A DNA stretch of 64,000 nucleotides from the NCBI GenBank assembly GCA_900472675.1, contig UCJA01000009.1, forward strand, positions 62,001-126,000, given 5' to 3'. Shown piece after piece: positions 1-9,696 of the stretch; the first letter of the stretch is position 1, and each line of letters opens with the position of its first letter. The position numbers and the translations under genes were made by a program. This DNA comes from Hyphomicrobiales bacterium. GTDB taxonomy: Bacteria > Pseudomonadota > Alphaproteobacteria > Rhizobiales > Rhizobiaceae. The notes under the pieces were generated by a model. The model was not told where the DNA came from. It did no database searches and worked only from the letters and a program-made list of their open reading frames with translations.

Positions 1-294
<294 letters not shown>

Positions 295-990
295 TCACTG
301 CTGCGGCTGGCTTCCCTGGCTTTTCGGGTTGGCCAGATCGATGCTCGCTTCAGGAAAGAACGTCGGACCGACGGTGCGCACCTTCTTGCTCGGGTCGTAG
401 GGCCGGTCCGGCACGGGCGGCGGGCCGGCGACGGCTGCTTCCTGTTTCTGCTGCGGCCTTTGCGCCTTGAGCGTGCCACGCATGTCGGTGATCCCCGAAT
501 AGGGCTCTTCGCTTGGAATGCTGATACCCTGCACCTTCAGCCGCTCTTCCTGTTCCAGGCGGTCCTGCTCTTCGAGGTCTGAAGGGATGCAGTTGTTTTC
601 CCGGATGGCTGCCAGGATGGGACCACGCTCGTCGCCCGAACGCACTAAATCGAGGCTGCTGCGGCGGTCGCTGGTCAGGGCATCGCGTTCGGATTCCAGC
701 CGGTCGAGGTCCTGCCGCATTGCGTCGCAGTCGCCGTTCGGACCTGCTCCCAGCGTGACGATGCTGCCACCACCACAGCCGCCGCGGCGCATCTCGATGC
801 GCAGCTTGCGGATGTCGGTGTTCTTTTGTCCGAGCTCCTGCGCATAGCGGCGCATTTCCCGGGAATTGCCGATGATCTCCGGCCCGTTGCGGAGCTCGCG
901 GTAGAGGTCCGCGCAGGCGGCGATATCGCGCGCGGCAGCCGCCTCGGGCACGAGAACCAGCACGGCAGCAAGCAACCGGCGAAGATGCAC
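295..990 (-). CDS. unrecognised secreted/periplasmic protein, 231 aa
   Basis: I do not recognise this protein. It starts with GTG at 990, preceded on the minus strand by a good GGGAGG ribosome site. The first ~21 residues (RRLLAAVLVLV then PEAAAA) look like a short signal peptide. The mature part holds an RRGGCGGG motif near residue 70, a second Cys pair region (GDCDAMRQDL, NNCIP), and a charged helical stretch (about residues 85-150) likely to form coiled coil. The C-terminal third is rich in Pro and Gln. Four or so cysteines in an exported protein suggest disulfides. Its stop codon abuts the bluB stop, so the two genes converge with zero spacing. A distant link to DUF2865-like proteins is possible but not shown. 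Confidence 0.6.
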   Translation of the reverse strand: MHLRRLLAAVLVLVPEAAAARDIAACADLYRELRNGPEIIGNSREMRRYAQELGQKNTDIRKLRIEMRRGGCGGGSIVTLGAGPNGDCDAMRQDLDRLESERDALTSDRRSSLDLVRSGDERGPILAAIRENNCIPSDLEEQDRLEQEERLKVQGISIPSEEPYSGITDMRGTLKAQRPQQKQEAAVAGPPPVPDRPYDPSKKVRTVGPTFFPEASIDLANPKSQGSQPQQ

Positions 991-1077
991 CTCTTGTTCC
1001 TCCCGCTTCTGCAGACCTTCGCGCCAGACTAACCCGCGCAGGTTAAGAACCCTTACGAGCCAGTGGCTTTGAAGTGA

Positions 1078-3399
1078 CTACAGCGCGACGGTTGCCTGCG
1101 AGGCTTCGACCACGGCGAGCGCCGCCAGATTGACGATACCGCGCGAGGTGACCGAGGGCGACAGGATATGGGCCGGCATGGCCGCACCCAGAAGGATCGG
1201 CCCCACATGCAGCGCGTCCATCATCGTCCGCGTGATGCCAAGCGAGATATTCGCCGCGTCGAGGTTGGGGAAGACCAGCAGGTTGGCTTCGCCCGTCAGC
1301 GAGCTGTTCGGCATGGCGCGCTTGCGCAGCGTTTCCGACAGTGCCGAGCCCGCCTGCATTTCGCCGTCAACCTCGAGATCGGGTTCCCGCTGGCGCACCA
1401 GCTCAAGGGCTTCCCGCATCTTGAAGGCGCTTTCCGAATCGCGCGAACCGAAGTTTGAGTGGCAGATCAGGGCAGCCCTCGGCACGATCCCGAAGCGGCG
1501 TACTTCTTCTGCCGCAAGGATGGTAATCTCGGCGATCTCCTGGGCGGTGGGATTGTAGTTCACGAAGGTATCCGTAAAGAACACCGCGCCGCGCTGGGAG
1601 ATCAGCAGGCTTAGGCCCGACAGCGCGCACACGCCGGGACGCCGCCCGATGATCTGGTTGATGTCGCGCAGATGGCGATCATAACGCCCTTCAGCGCCGC
1701 AGATCAGTGCATCGGCTTCGCCGCGCTTCAGTGACAGCGCGCCGATGACCGTGTTGCTGGTGCGCACGATGGTGCGCGCAGCTTCCGGGTTGATGCCCTT
1801 GCGACCGACAAGCGCGAAATAGTCATCCACATACTGGCGGTAGCGCGGGTCGTCCTCGGGATTGACCACTTCGAAATCCACGCCCGGACGGATGCGGATA
1901 CCGAAACGCTTGAGGCGCGCCTCGATGACCGAAGGGCGCCCGATCAGGATCGGCACTGCCGTCTTTTCCTCGAGCAGCACCTGGGCCGCGCGCAGCACGC
2001 GCTCGTCTTCGCCCTCGGCAAAGATCACCCGGTTCTTCTCGGCATCCTTGGCGGCAGCAAAGATCGGCTTCATGACGAAGCCCGAACGCCAGACGAATCG
2101 GCTGAGCTGGTCGAGATAGGCCTCGAAATCCTCGATCGGACGGGCAGCCACGCCGCTTTCGGCCGCTGCCAGCGCGACGGCCGGCGCAATGCGCAGGATC
2201 AGCCGCGGATCGAACGGCGAGGGGATGAGGTAGTTCGGCCCGAACACCGGCGTTTCGCCGGAATAGGCGCGGGCGGCGACGTCCGAGACCTCTTCCCGGG
2301 CCAGTGCCGCGATCGCCTTCACAGCCGCCATCTTCATTTCTTCGTTGATGGTACGGGCGCCGCAGTCGAGCGCACCCCTAAAAATATAGGGGAAGCAGAG
2401 GACGTTGTTGACCTGGTTCGGAAAGTCCGAGCGGCCGGTGCAGATCATCGCATCCGGCCGTGCGGCGCGTGCGAGCTCCGGCATGACTTCCGGCGTCGGA
2501 TTGGCAAGCGCCATAATCAGCGGGCTGGGCGCCATCTGCTTCAGCAGTTCCGGCTTCAGGACGCCGGCCGCCGAGAGGCCGAGGAAGACGTCGGCGCCAC
2601 CGATATTGTCGGCCAGCACGCGGTTGTCGCTCTTCTGGGCATAAAGCGATTTCCACTCGTCCATCAGTTCGACGCGGCCCTCATAGACCAGGCCCTCAAT
2701 GTCATGCACCCAGATGTTCTCCTTCTTCGCGCCGAGCGCGACAAGGAGATGCAGGCAGGCGAGCGCCGCCGCACCGGCACCGGAGGTGACGATCTTGACG
2801 TTGTCGATCGACTTGCCGGCCAGCTCCAGCCCGTTGAGGATCGCGGCCGCGACGATGATGGCCGTGCCGTGTTGGTCGTCGTGGAACACCGGAATGTTCA
2901 TTTTCTCGCGCAGGCGCCGCTCCACTTCGAAGCATTCGGGCGCCTTGATGTCTTCAAGGTTGATGCCGCCGAAGGTCGGCTCCAGCGCCGCAACCGTGGA
3001 GACCATGGCCTCGATGCCTGGGGCGTCGATCTCGATGTCGAAAACGTCGATGCCTGCAAATTTCTTGAACAGGACGGCCTTGCCCTCCATCACCGGCTTG
3101 GATGCGAGCGGGCCGATATTGCCGAGGCCGAGCACCGCCGAGCCGTTGGAGATCACCGCCACCAGGTTGGCGCGCGCCGTATAGACGGCGGCCATGTCCG
3201 GATTGTCGCGGATCGCAAGGCAGGGGGCCGCGACGCCAGGCGAATAGGCAAGTGCCAGGTCGCGCTGGTTGCCGAGCGGCTTTGTCGCCTGGATCTCAAG
3301 CTTGCCGGGACGCGGATAGCGGTGGAAAAACAGCGCCTGTTCGTCGAGATCGCCAGAGGTCTGAGTGCTGGGCGCGGGGTGCGACGGAATGGATGTCAT
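1078..3399 (-). CDS. maeB: malic enzyme with C-terminal phosphotransacetylase-like domain
   Basis: A 773-residue protein of the two-domain malic enzyme class. Residues ~20-430 are malic enzyme: [27 protein letters not shown], the metal-binding [12 protein letters not shown] and a Rossmann segment ([13 protein letters not shown]). Residues ~440-770 resemble phosphate acetyl/butyryltransferase ([30 protein letters not shown]). It oxidatively decarboxylates malate to pyruvate with NAD(P)+. In rhizobia two such enzymes occur, NAD-dependent Dme and NADP-dependent Tme; both have this fusion and the extra domain is not known to have transacetylase activity but affects oligomerisation and regulation. 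I cannot tell Dme from Tme by eye. ATG start at 3399; single gene, divergent from the phosphoesterase at 3615. Confidence 0.92.
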   Translation of the reverse strand: MTSIPSHPAPSTQTSGDLDEQALFFHRYPRPGKLEIQATKPLGNQRDLALAYSPGVAAPCLAIRDNPDMAAVYTARANLVAVISNGSAVLGLGNIGPLASKPVMEGKAVLFKKFAGIDVFDIEIDAPGIEAMVSTVAALEPTFGGINLEDIKAPECFEVERRLREKMNIPVFHDDQHGTAIIVAAAILNGLELAGKSIDNVKIVTSGAGAAALACLHLLVALGAKKENIWVHDIEGLVYEGRVELMDEWKSLYAQKSDNRVLADNIGGADVFLGLSAAGVLKPELLKQMAPSPLIMALANPTPEVMPELARAARPDAMICTGRSDFPNQVNNVLCFPYIFRGALDCGARTINEEMKMAAVKAIAALAREEVSDVAARAYSGETPVFGPNYLIPSPFDPRLILRIAPAVALAAAESGVAARPIEDFEAYLDQLSRFVWRSGFVMKPIFAAAKDAEKNRVIFAEGEDERVLRAAQVLLEEKTAVPILIGRPSVIEARLKRFGIRIRPGVDFEVVNPEDDPRYRQYVDDYFALVGRKGINPEAARTIVRTSNTVIGALSLKRGEADALICGAEGRYDRHLRDINQIIGRRPGVCALSGLSLLISQRGAVFFTDTFVNYNPTAQEIAEITILAAEEVRRFGIVPRAALICHSNFGSRDSESAFKMREALELVRQREPDLEVDGEMQAGSALSETLRKRAMPNSSLTGEANLLVFPNLDAANISLGITRTMMDALHVGPILLGAAMPAHILSPSVTSRGIVNLAALAVVEASQATVAL

Positions 3400-3614
3400 T
3401 TCAAGCTCGGTGTTCTGTTCCGGGAGGCTCCCTCAATACTACAATTGGGCCGGGGGTCCACCCTCAACTTGTCCCGTCGCCGGTGGCGCCGATCGGGCGG
3501 CCCCGCTGCCCGCACGCAGGCGTGCCGGATCGCTCCTCAAGACCTCGTGTCATCATCCTGAAACACGAGTCTGATTTTGGATGATCACCACGCGGCGACG
3601 AAAGGAAGACTTCC

Positions 3615-4430
3615 GTGACCGATACTGTCCAGGCAAAGCATTTCAGGACACTGTTCATCTCGGACGTCCATCTGGGCTCCAAAGCGGCGCGCACGGATTA
3701 TCTTCTCGATTTCCTGCGCTACCACGAGGCGGACACCATCTTCCTCGTCGGCGACATCATTGACGGCTGGCGCTTGAAGCGCAGCTGGTACTGGCCGCAG
3801 GGCTGCAACGACGTGGTCCAGAAGCTGCTGCGCAAGGCCCGCAAGGGAACCCGCATCGTCTACATCCCCGGCAACCACGACGAATTCCTGCGCTCCTTCC
3901 CGGGCACGCATTTCGGCGGCATCGAGGTGGCGGACCGAGTCATCCATGAGATGGCCGACGGCAAGAAGTATCTGGTCCTGCATGGCGACCAGTTCGACGT
4001 CGTGGTGCGCAATGCGCGGCTTCTCGCCTATCTCGGCGACTGGGCCTATGACGCGGCGATCGCCATTAACGTGGTGCTTGCCGCCGTGCGCCGGCGCCTC
4101 GGCATGCCCTACTGGTCGTTTTCCGCATGGGCCAAGCTGCAGGTCAAGCATGCGGTCAATTTCATCGGCGAGTTCCAGCGCATCGTCGCCGAAGAGGCGC
4201 GCCGCAACAATGTCGAAGGCGTCATTTGCGGCCATATCCATCACGCGGTGATGGAAGACATCGACGGGATCCACTACGTCAACACCGGAGACTGGGTGGA
4301 AAGCTGCACGGCGATCGCCGAGCATGAGGACGGCAGGCTCGAGCTCATCACCTGGGGTCACATCGCAGCGACGGCCGAGATCACCCTGCTGCCGGGCCCG
4401 ATGACATCAGGCAAGATGCAGGCTGCGTGA
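3615..4430 (+). CDS. LpxH-like metallophosphoesterase (UDP-2,3-diacylglucosamine diphosphatase family)
   Basis: The 271-residue protein carries the full calcineurin-like phosphoesterase motif set: FISDVHLGS near residue 17, VGDIIDGW, IPGNHDE, LHGDQFD and GHIHHAV. This arrangement matches UDP-2,3-diacylglucosamine hydrolase-like proteins, which cleave the pyrophosphate of the lipid A precursor at the inner membrane. The start is GTG at 3615 with AAAGGAAG six bases upstream. It stands alone between two genes on the minus strand. Most alphaproteobacteria use the unrelated LpxI for this lipid A step, so this LpxH-like protein may act on another nucleotide-lipid or be a parallel enzyme; family membership is firm, substrate is not. 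Confidence 0.82.
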   Translation: MTDTVQAKHFRTLFISDVHLGSKAARTDYLLDFLRYHEADTIFLVGDIIDGWRLKRSWYWPQGCNDVVQKLLRKARKGTRIVYIPGNHDEFLRSFPGTHFGGIEVADRVIHEMADGKKYLVLHGDQFDVVVRNARLLAYLGDWAYDAAIAINVVLAAVRRRLGMPYWSFSAWAKLQVKHAVNFIGEFQRIVAEEARRNNVEGVICGHIHHAVMEDIDGIHYVNTGDWVESCTAIAEHEDGRLELITWGHIAATAEITLLPGPMTSGKMQAA

Positions 4431-4480
4431 GGCGGCCTGTCTGCTCACAAGGCAGTTGAAGATATGTGCAGAAGGCCCCT

Positions 4481-5464
4481 CTAGCCCCAGAGCGTGGGCT
4501 CGGGCGGATAGACCAGCGAGCCCTCGTAGTGCAGACCTTGCGGGCGATCCCTGGCCAGCAGCAATGGCCCGTCGAGATCCGCATAGTCGGCATCCTGCGC
4601 CAGAAGGACCGCCGGTGCCATGGCAAGCGAAGTGCCGACCATGCAGCCGACCATTACTGCAAATCCCAGCCGCTGCGCCTCCGCCTTCATCGCAAGGGCT
4701 TCCGTCAGCCCGCCGGTCTTGTCGAGCTTGATGTTGACCGCATCATAGCGGTCGCGAAGGCTCGCAAGGTCCGCCGTCGCATGCACGCTTTCGTCGGCGC
4801 AGACCGGCACCAGCCGCCGGATGCGTGACAGGGCCGCATCTTGTCCCGCCGGAAGCGGCTGTTCGATCAGCGAGATGCCGAGCGCCTCCGCCTGCGCCAT
4901 GTGGCGTTCCAGATTGTCCTCGGTCCAGCCCTCGTTGGCATCGACGATGATTCGCGCAGCAGGGGCCGCCTGCCGCACGGCCTGCATGCGCGACATGTCG
5001 TCGTCCGTGCCGAGCTTGATCTTGAGAAGCGGTCGTGCGGCGTGCTTTCGGGCCTCGGCGGCCATGGCGTCCGGCTCGCCCAGCGACAGCGTGAAGGCGG
5101 TGACGAGCGGGCGCAGCGCGGAGACACCGAGAACCTCTGCCACGCGGGCGTTGGTCAGCTTAGCCTCCAGGTCCCAGAGCGCGCAGTCGATGGCGTTGCG
5201 CGCCGCCCCCGGCTTCATTGCCTGCTGCAAATCCAGGCGTGACAGGCCTTCCTGCACAAGGGCGGCCAGATCATTGATCTGCGCCAGCACGCCGTCGACG
5301 CTTTCGCCGTAGCGACGATAGGGCACGCATTCGCCGCGGCCGGCAAGGCCATCCTGAGTGATCGTGCAGGTCACGACCTCGGCTTGCGTTTTCGATCCGC
5401 GCGAGATGGTGAAGACCCCGGCGATCGGAAACTGCTCGATTGTTGCTTGAAGGTGACGGCTCAT
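4481..5464 (-). CDS. dipeptide epimerase of the enolase superfamily (L-Ala-D/L-Glu epimerase type)
   Basis: The 327-residue sequence has the muconate-lactonising subgroup layout: an N-terminal capping domain with RGECVPYRRYGES, then the barrel with catalytic KIKLG (Lys-x-Lys), the metal ligands in VDANEGW, EQPLP and CADES, and the second catalytic Lys in NIKLDKTGG. This set is typical of L-Ala-D/L-Glu epimerases, which help recycle or break down murein peptides in the cytoplasm. The C-terminal DXD-type substrate motif is not obvious to me, so specificity for Ala-Glu is an inference from overall likeness. ATG start at 5464. Convergent with the phosphoesterase gene 50 bases away. Confidence 0.85.
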   Translation of the reverse strand: MSRHLQATIEQFPIAGVFTISRGSKTQAEVVTCTITQDGLAGRGECVPYRRYGESVDGVLAQINDLAALVQEGLSRLDLQQAMKPGAARNAIDCALWDLEAKLTNARVAEVLGVSALRPLVTAFTLSLGEPDAMAAEARKHAARPLLKIKLGTDDDMSRMQAVRQAAPAARIIVDANEGWTEDNLERHMAQAEALGISLIEQPLPAGQDAALSRIRRLVPVCADESVHATADLASLRDRYDAVNIKLDKTGGLTEALAMKAEAQRLGFAVMVGCMVGTSLAMAPAVLLAQDADYADLDGPLLLARDRPQGLHYEGSLVYPPEPTLWG

Positions 5465-5553
5465 GGGTTTTGCGCGGGGCCTCGTGGTAAATCTATTCCA
5501 GATCTCTATATTGCGGCTCTCTGATCTGCGATCAACCTGTCACAGAATCACCC

Positions 5554-6720
5554 TTGTCAAAGCAAGCGAAAGTGCCCGTGGCGACCAAGTCAGCCGAAAT
5601 TAAAGCCGAGGACGCGCCTGACGGTGGTGAGCGTTATGTTCTGACGGGGGAATGGCGCAACCATTCGATCAGCGGGACCCTCAAGGAATTCGAACGGCTC
5701 GAGAAAGCTGGCGGGCAGGGCAGGGTCGAGCTCGACCTCGCAGGCGTCGAGGGTATCGACACGGCCGGCGCCTGGCTGGTTCGCCGCATGATGACCGCCA
5801 AGGAGCATCAGGGCCGCGAGACCATTCTGTCGGGCGTCGAGGGCCCGATCCGCGAACTCATCAGCATCCTGCCCGAAACGGCGCCCGCGCCACCGGATGA
5901 TGGTGCCGACAAGCGTCCGCTGTTCGAGAAGGCCTTCACCCCGCTGGGACGCGCGGTCGTCGACCTCGGCGGTGATTTCTACGCAGCCATGCACATCCTC
6001 GGCTCCGCCGTGCGCGGCGCTCAGCTCAAGTTCGGCCGCGGCTCTGGTGTATCGCCGGCCTCCGTGGTCACCCATATCGACCGCATGGGCGTGCGGGCGG
6101 TGCCGATCATCGTGCTCATGTCCTTCCTGATCGGCGCCATCATCGCCCAGCAGGGCGCTTTCCAGCTGCGCAACTTCGGGGCCGAGATCTTTGTGGTCGA
6201 CCTGGTCGGCATCCTGCAGCTGCGCGAAATCGGCGTCCTCTTGACGGCGATCATGATCGCCGGCCGCACCGGAAGCGCCATCACCGCCGAAATCGGCTCG
6301 ATGAAGATGCGCGAAGAGATCGACGCGCTGACCGTGATCGGCCTCAACCCCATCGGCGTGCTGATCTTTCCGCGGCTGGTTGCTTTGACGGTCGCCCTGC
6401 CGCTGCTCACCATCATCGCCAACTTCTCGGCACTCTTCGGTGCTGCGGTCGTTGCCTTGACCTATTCGGGCATCACCTTCGAGACCTATCTGGCCCGCCT
6501 TCATGAAGCCGTCGATCACACCTCGATCGCCGCCGGCATGATCAAGGCACCCTTCATGGCTCTGGTCATCGGTATTGTCGCGGCTGTCGAAGGCATGAAG
6601 GTCGGCGGCAGCGCCGAATCGCTCGGTACCCACGTCACGGCCTCGGTGGTGAAGGCGATTTTCGCGGTAATCGCGCTCGATGCCTTCTTCGCGGTCTTCT
6701 ACTCGGCGATTGATTTCTGA
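5554..6720 (+). CDS. mlaE: MlaE-family lipid ABC transporter permease with N-terminal STAS domain
   Basis: A 388-residue membrane protein. Residues ~1-110 form a STAS domain (VELDLAGVEGIDTAGAWLV), the fold that MlaB supplies as a separate subunit in E. coli. Residues ~125-388 are an MlaE permease with five or so membrane segments and the family wording LREIGVLLTAIMIAGRTGSA, followed by EIGSMKMREEIDAL. The complex moves phospholipids across the periplasm and keeps the outer membrane asymmetric. The start is TTG at 5554 with a weak ribosome site; GTG codons at 5572 and 5578 are alternatives. Its TGA overlaps the ATG of the ATPase gene, so it heads a tightly coupled operon. Confidence 0.9.
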   Translation: MSKQAKVPVATKSAEIKAEDAPDGGERYVLTGEWRNHSISGTLKEFERLEKAGGQGRVELDLAGVEGIDTAGAWLVRRMMTAKEHQGRETILSGVEGPIRELISILPETAPAPPDDGADKRPLFEKAFTPLGRAVVDLGGDFYAAMHILGSAVRGAQLKFGRGSGVSPASVVTHIDRMGVRAVPIIVLMSFLIGAIIAQQGAFQLRNFGAEIFVVDLVGILQLREIGVLLTAIMIAGRTGSAITAEIGSMKMREEIDALTVIGLNPIGVLIFPRLVALTVALPLLTIIANFSALFGAAVVALTYSGITFETYLARLHEAVDHTSIAAGMIKAPFMALVIGIVAAVEGMKVGGSAESLGTHVTASVVKAIFAVIALDAFFAVFYSAIDF

Positions 6721-7571
6721 TGGAGATGACAGTGGACGAGCCACAGAGGACGCAGCCGGAGCCACAGCCCGAGCCGCAAAAGGAACGCCAGGTCGTTCTC
6801 TCCGTCCGGGACCTCACCGTCGGCTTCGGCAACAACCTCGTGCTGGACAAGCTGAACCTCGACATTTACCGCGGCGAGATCCTCGGATTCGTCGGCGCGT
6901 CGGGAACGGGCAAGTCCGTTCTGATGCGCACCGTGCTGCGCCTTCTGCCGCAGAAATCCGGCACGATCGAGATTCTTGGCGTCGACTACCAGAAGGCCGA
7001 CGACGACCAGCGGGTGGCGCTGGACACGCGGCTTGGCGTGCTTTTCCAGCACGGGGCGTTGTTCTCGGCGCTGACCGTCAAGGAAAACATCCAGCTTCCC
7101 ATGCGCGAATATCTGGATCTTCCGCAGTCGCTGATGGACGAGCTCGCCTATCTGAAGCTCGACATGGTGGGCCTTCCGCCAGACGCGGCCGACAAATATC
7201 CGTCGGAACTGTCCGGCGGCATGATCAAGCGCGCGGCCCTGGCCCGGGCGCTGGCGCTGGATCCGGATCTCGTCTTCCTGGACGAACCGACGTCGGGTCT
7301 CGACCCCATCGGCGCTGCCGATTTCGACGCGCTGATAGCGCGGTTGCGCGATACCCTGGGCCTCACCGTCTACATGGTAACCCACGATCTCGACAGCCTG
7401 TTTTCCGTATGTGACCGTATTGCCGTGCTTGGCCAGAAGCGGGTATTGGTTGAGGGAACGCTGCAAGATATGTTCGCCTTCGATGATCCATGGGTCCAGG
7501 CCTATTTCCGCGGCAAGCGCGCCCGTGCTGTCGTGACCGATGAACACCCTGACCAGCAAGTAGAGAAGTAG
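6720..7571 (+). CDS. mlaF: MlaF-type ABC transporter ATP-binding protein
   Basis: The 283-residue ATPase subunit of the Mla lipid transporter. Visible motifs are Walker A (GASGTGKS), the Q-loop in LFQHGALFSALTV (with the FQHGALF wording specific to the MlaF/Mkl group), the LSGGMIKRAALARAL signature, Walker B (DPDLVFLDEPTSGLDP) and the switch His in VTHDLDSLF. The ATG at 6720 overlaps the permease stop; a second in-frame ATG six bases on may be used. The N-terminal ~18 residues are rich in Glu/Pro/Gln and unlikely to be folded. It energises lipid movement between MCE protein and inner membrane. Confidence 0.92.
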   Translation: MEMTVDEPQRTQPEPQPEPQKERQVVLSVRDLTVGFGNNLVLDKLNLDIYRGEILGFVGASGTGKSVLMRTVLRLLPQKSGTIEILGVDYQKADDDQRVALDTRLGVLFQHGALFSALTVKENIQLPMREYLDLPQSLMDELAYLKLDMVGLPPDAADKYPSELSGGMIKRAALARALALDPDLVFLDEPTSGLDPIGAADFDALIARLRDTLGLTVYMVTHDLDSLFSVCDRIAVLGQKRVLVEGTLQDMFAFDDPWVQAYFRGKRARAVVTDEHPDQQVEK

Positions 7572-7579
7572 ACTAACCT

Positions 7580-8950
7580 ATGGAAACCAAAGCCAATTAC
7601 GCCCTTGTCGGTTTCTTTACCCTGCTTGTGATCGCGGCCGCTTTCGGGTTCGTTTACTGGATGGCTCAGTCTGGCCGCGGTGGTCCGACCGCCGAACTTG
7701 CGATTCGCATTCCAGGCTCGGCCAACGGCCTGTCGGTCGGCTCCGCTGTGCGCTTCAACGGCATTCCGGTTGGCTCCGTGCGCAGTCTCAGCATCGATCC
7801 GGATGATCCGCGCTACTCGATCGCCTTCACCGAAGTACGCGCCGATGCACCCGTCTACCAGTCCACCAAGGCGGTTCTGGAAGTGCAGGGCCTGACCGGT
7901 GCGGCCTACATTGAAATGTCCGGCGGCGCCAAGGGTGAGGAAAACATCCTCCAGAAGGCAATCGACACCGGCCGTCCTGCAGTCCTGATCGCCGACCAGT
8001 CGAGCGTGACCAACCTGCTGGCGACGGCCGACAAGATCATGGACCGCGCCAACCAGGCGATCGGCGATATTCAGGGCTTCGTGGGAGACGCCCGTGGGCC
8101 GTTGACGCAGACCATTCGCAACGTCGAGGTCTTCACCGCGGCTCTCAGCGCCAATTCCGGCAATATCGACAAGTTCCTGAACAGCCTGGCGACGCTGTCG
8201 TCCGCCGTCGACCGCGTCTCGACCACGCTCAATTCCACGCTTGCCGCTGCCGAACAGCTGGTCCGTGCCGTGGATGCGGAAAAGGTCAACGCCGTGGTAT
8301 CCAACGCTGAACGCCTGACGCGCAACGCGGCCAATGCGTCCGACAGCTTCGAAGACGTCGTGGCCAACGTCCGCGGCGCTGCTCAAAGCTTCGCCCAGTC
8401 GGGGACGGCCGCCCAGAGCGTTCTGACACGCGCGGACGGACTTCTGGCCGCAGCTAGCCCGGACCAGATCCGCACGGCGCTGCGCAACATTGCGGCTGCC
8501 TCCGAAGACGTTCGCCAGACGATGAATTCGGCTCGCACCGTCGTGGACGACGTGGCGCACCGCCGGGATGACATCAATGGTGCGATCAGCGATTTCCGCG
8601 ATCTCGCCAGCAAGCTCAACACGGCCTCCAACCGCGTCGACACCATTCTGGCCAAGGTCGATGGCCTTGTCTCCAGCGACGATTCGCAGGGCCTGTTTGC
8701 CCAGGCACGCGTCACGCTGGAGTCCTTCAAGACCGTGGCAGACAATATCAACTCACGGGTTGGCCCGATCGCCGACAACCTGCAGCGTTTCTCTGCAGGT
8801 GGCCTGAGGGACATCCAGACGCTCGTGACCGACACTCGCCAGACGGTGCAGTCGCTCAACAGTGCGATCGACAATTTCGACCAGAATCCGCAGCGGCTGA
8901 TCTTCGGCGGCGAAACAGTCAAGGAATACAATGGCAGGGCACGGCGCTAG
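7580..8950 (+). CDS. mlaD: MCE-domain periplasmic lipid-binding protein (MlaD-like)
   Basis: A 456-residue protein anchored by one N-terminal membrane helix (ALVGFFTLLVIAAAFGFVYW). A single MCE domain follows at about residues 40-115 (ANGLSVGSAVRFNGIPVG). The remaining ~300 residues are helical with regular Ser/Ala/Asn spacing, longer than the E. coli MlaD (about 180 residues), and may form a hexameric periplasmic tube or needle of the kind seen in longer MCE proteins; that last point is inference. It binds phospholipid in the periplasm and works with the permease and ATPase immediately upstream (8-base gap). The lipoprotein gene downstream begins close to or within its 3' end. Confidence 0.9.
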   Translation: METKANYALVGFFTLLVIAAAFGFVYWMAQSGRGGPTAELAIRIPGSANGLSVGSAVRFNGIPVGSVRSLSIDPDDPRYSIAFTEVRADAPVYQSTKAVLEVQGLTGAAYIEMSGGAKGEENILQKAIDTGRPAVLIADQSSVTNLLATADKIMDRANQAIGDIQGFVGDARGPLTQTIRNVEVFTAALSANSGNIDKFLNSLATLSSAVDRVSTTLNSTLAAAEQLVRAVDAEKVNAVVSNAERLTRNAANASDSFEDVVANVRGAAQSFAQSGTAAQSVLTRADGLLAAASPDQIRTALRNIAAASEDVRQTMNSARTVVDDVAHRRDDINGAISDFRDLASKLNTASNRVDTILAKVDGLVSSDDSQGLFAQARVTLESFKTVADNINSRVGPIADNLQRFSAGGLRDIQTLVTDTRQTVQSLNSAIDNFDQNPQRLIFGGETVKEYNGRARR

Positions 8951-8969
8951 TGCGGGGGTACAGGGTTTG

Positions 8970-9575
8970 ATGAGGTCTGGATCAGGGCGCATGATGCGCC
9001 GAAACTGGATGGTTGCATTGCCGCTGATGGCTGCTCTTCTGAGCGGCTGCGGTAGCAAGGCCAATAACGACACGTTCGATCTGTCGCTGACGCCCTCGGG
9101 CGCCGGCCCGTCGGCGCGCAACCGGCAGATCCTCGTGCCGGAACCGACAGCGGTGAAAATGCTCGACAGCGAGCAGGTCGTCGTGCGCGTCTCCGCCTCC
9201 GAGGTTCAGTACCTCGCCAATTCGCGCTGGAGCGATCGCCTGCCAAAACTCGTGCAGTCGAAACTGGTAGAGGCTTTCGAGAATACCAAAAGGCTCGGCG
9301 GCGTCGGCAAGCCCGGGCAGGGACTGGCGATCGATTACCAGATCGTCACGGACATCCGCAATTTCGAGGTCACCAGCGACGGTAACCGCTTTGCCAATGT
9401 CGAAATCTCCGCCAAGCTTCTCAACGACCGTAACGGCACCGTGAAGGCCCAGTCCGTCTTCAGGGCGAGCGTGCCGATCGTCGGAACCGAGAACCGCCGC
9501 TTTATCGAAGCGCTGGACAAGGCCTTTGCCAAGGTCGGTACCGAGATGGTCGACTGGGCTCTGAAGTCCATGTAA
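8970..9575 (+). CDS. ABC transporter auxiliary lipoprotein (PqiC/ABC_trans_aux family)
   Basis: This small lipoprotein closes the Mla-like operon. The signal peptide has a clean lipobox (LLSGC) after a hydrophobic core (WMVALPLMAAL), so the Cys is lipidated and the protein sits in the periplasm, probably at the outer membrane. The mature part (VQYLANSRWSDRLPKLVQ and following) matches the ABC-type transport auxiliary component family, related to PqiC, which is found with MCE systems. The start is uncertain: the frame is open from an ATG at 8931, inside the previous gene; the ATG at 8970 follows an AGGG site and gives a normal signal peptide, and 8991 is also possible. About 201 residues from 8970. 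Confidence 0.83.
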   Translation: MRSGSGRMMRRNWMVALPLMAALLSGCGSKANNDTFDLSLTPSGAGPSARNRQILVPEPTAVKMLDSEQVVVRVSASEVQYLANSRWSDRLPKLVQSKLVEAFENTKRLGGVGKPGQGLAIDYQIVTDIRNFEVTSDGNRFANVEISAKLLNDRNGTVKAQSVFRASVPIVGTENRRFIEALDKAFAKVGTEMVDWALKSM

Positions 9576-9582
9576 CGGGCGA

Positions 9583-9606
9583 CGGGTGCTTCGGCACCCG
9601 CCGCTT
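9583..9606 (+). terminator. hairpin with UUCG loop after the Mla-like operon
   Basis: CGGGTGC (9583-9589) and GCACCCG (9594-9600) can pair around a TTCG tetraloop eight bases after the lipoprotein stop. Only a short CTTT run follows, so it may be a weak terminator or an mRNA-stabilising 3' stem. Confidence 0.5.
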
Positions 9607-9696
9607 TCCGGTCCTGGCTCATGCAATGACCTTCTCGGACCGCACTGGCCCGAGCGACCATGACTGCTTGCGAAGATTGGCAGACGGGAACGTCCG

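Noticed and set aside
5590..6765. 391-codon minus-strand frame opposite the Mla permease gene
   Set aside because: Asp/His/Gly-rich shadow frame; the plus-strand gene has clear membrane helices and family motifs.
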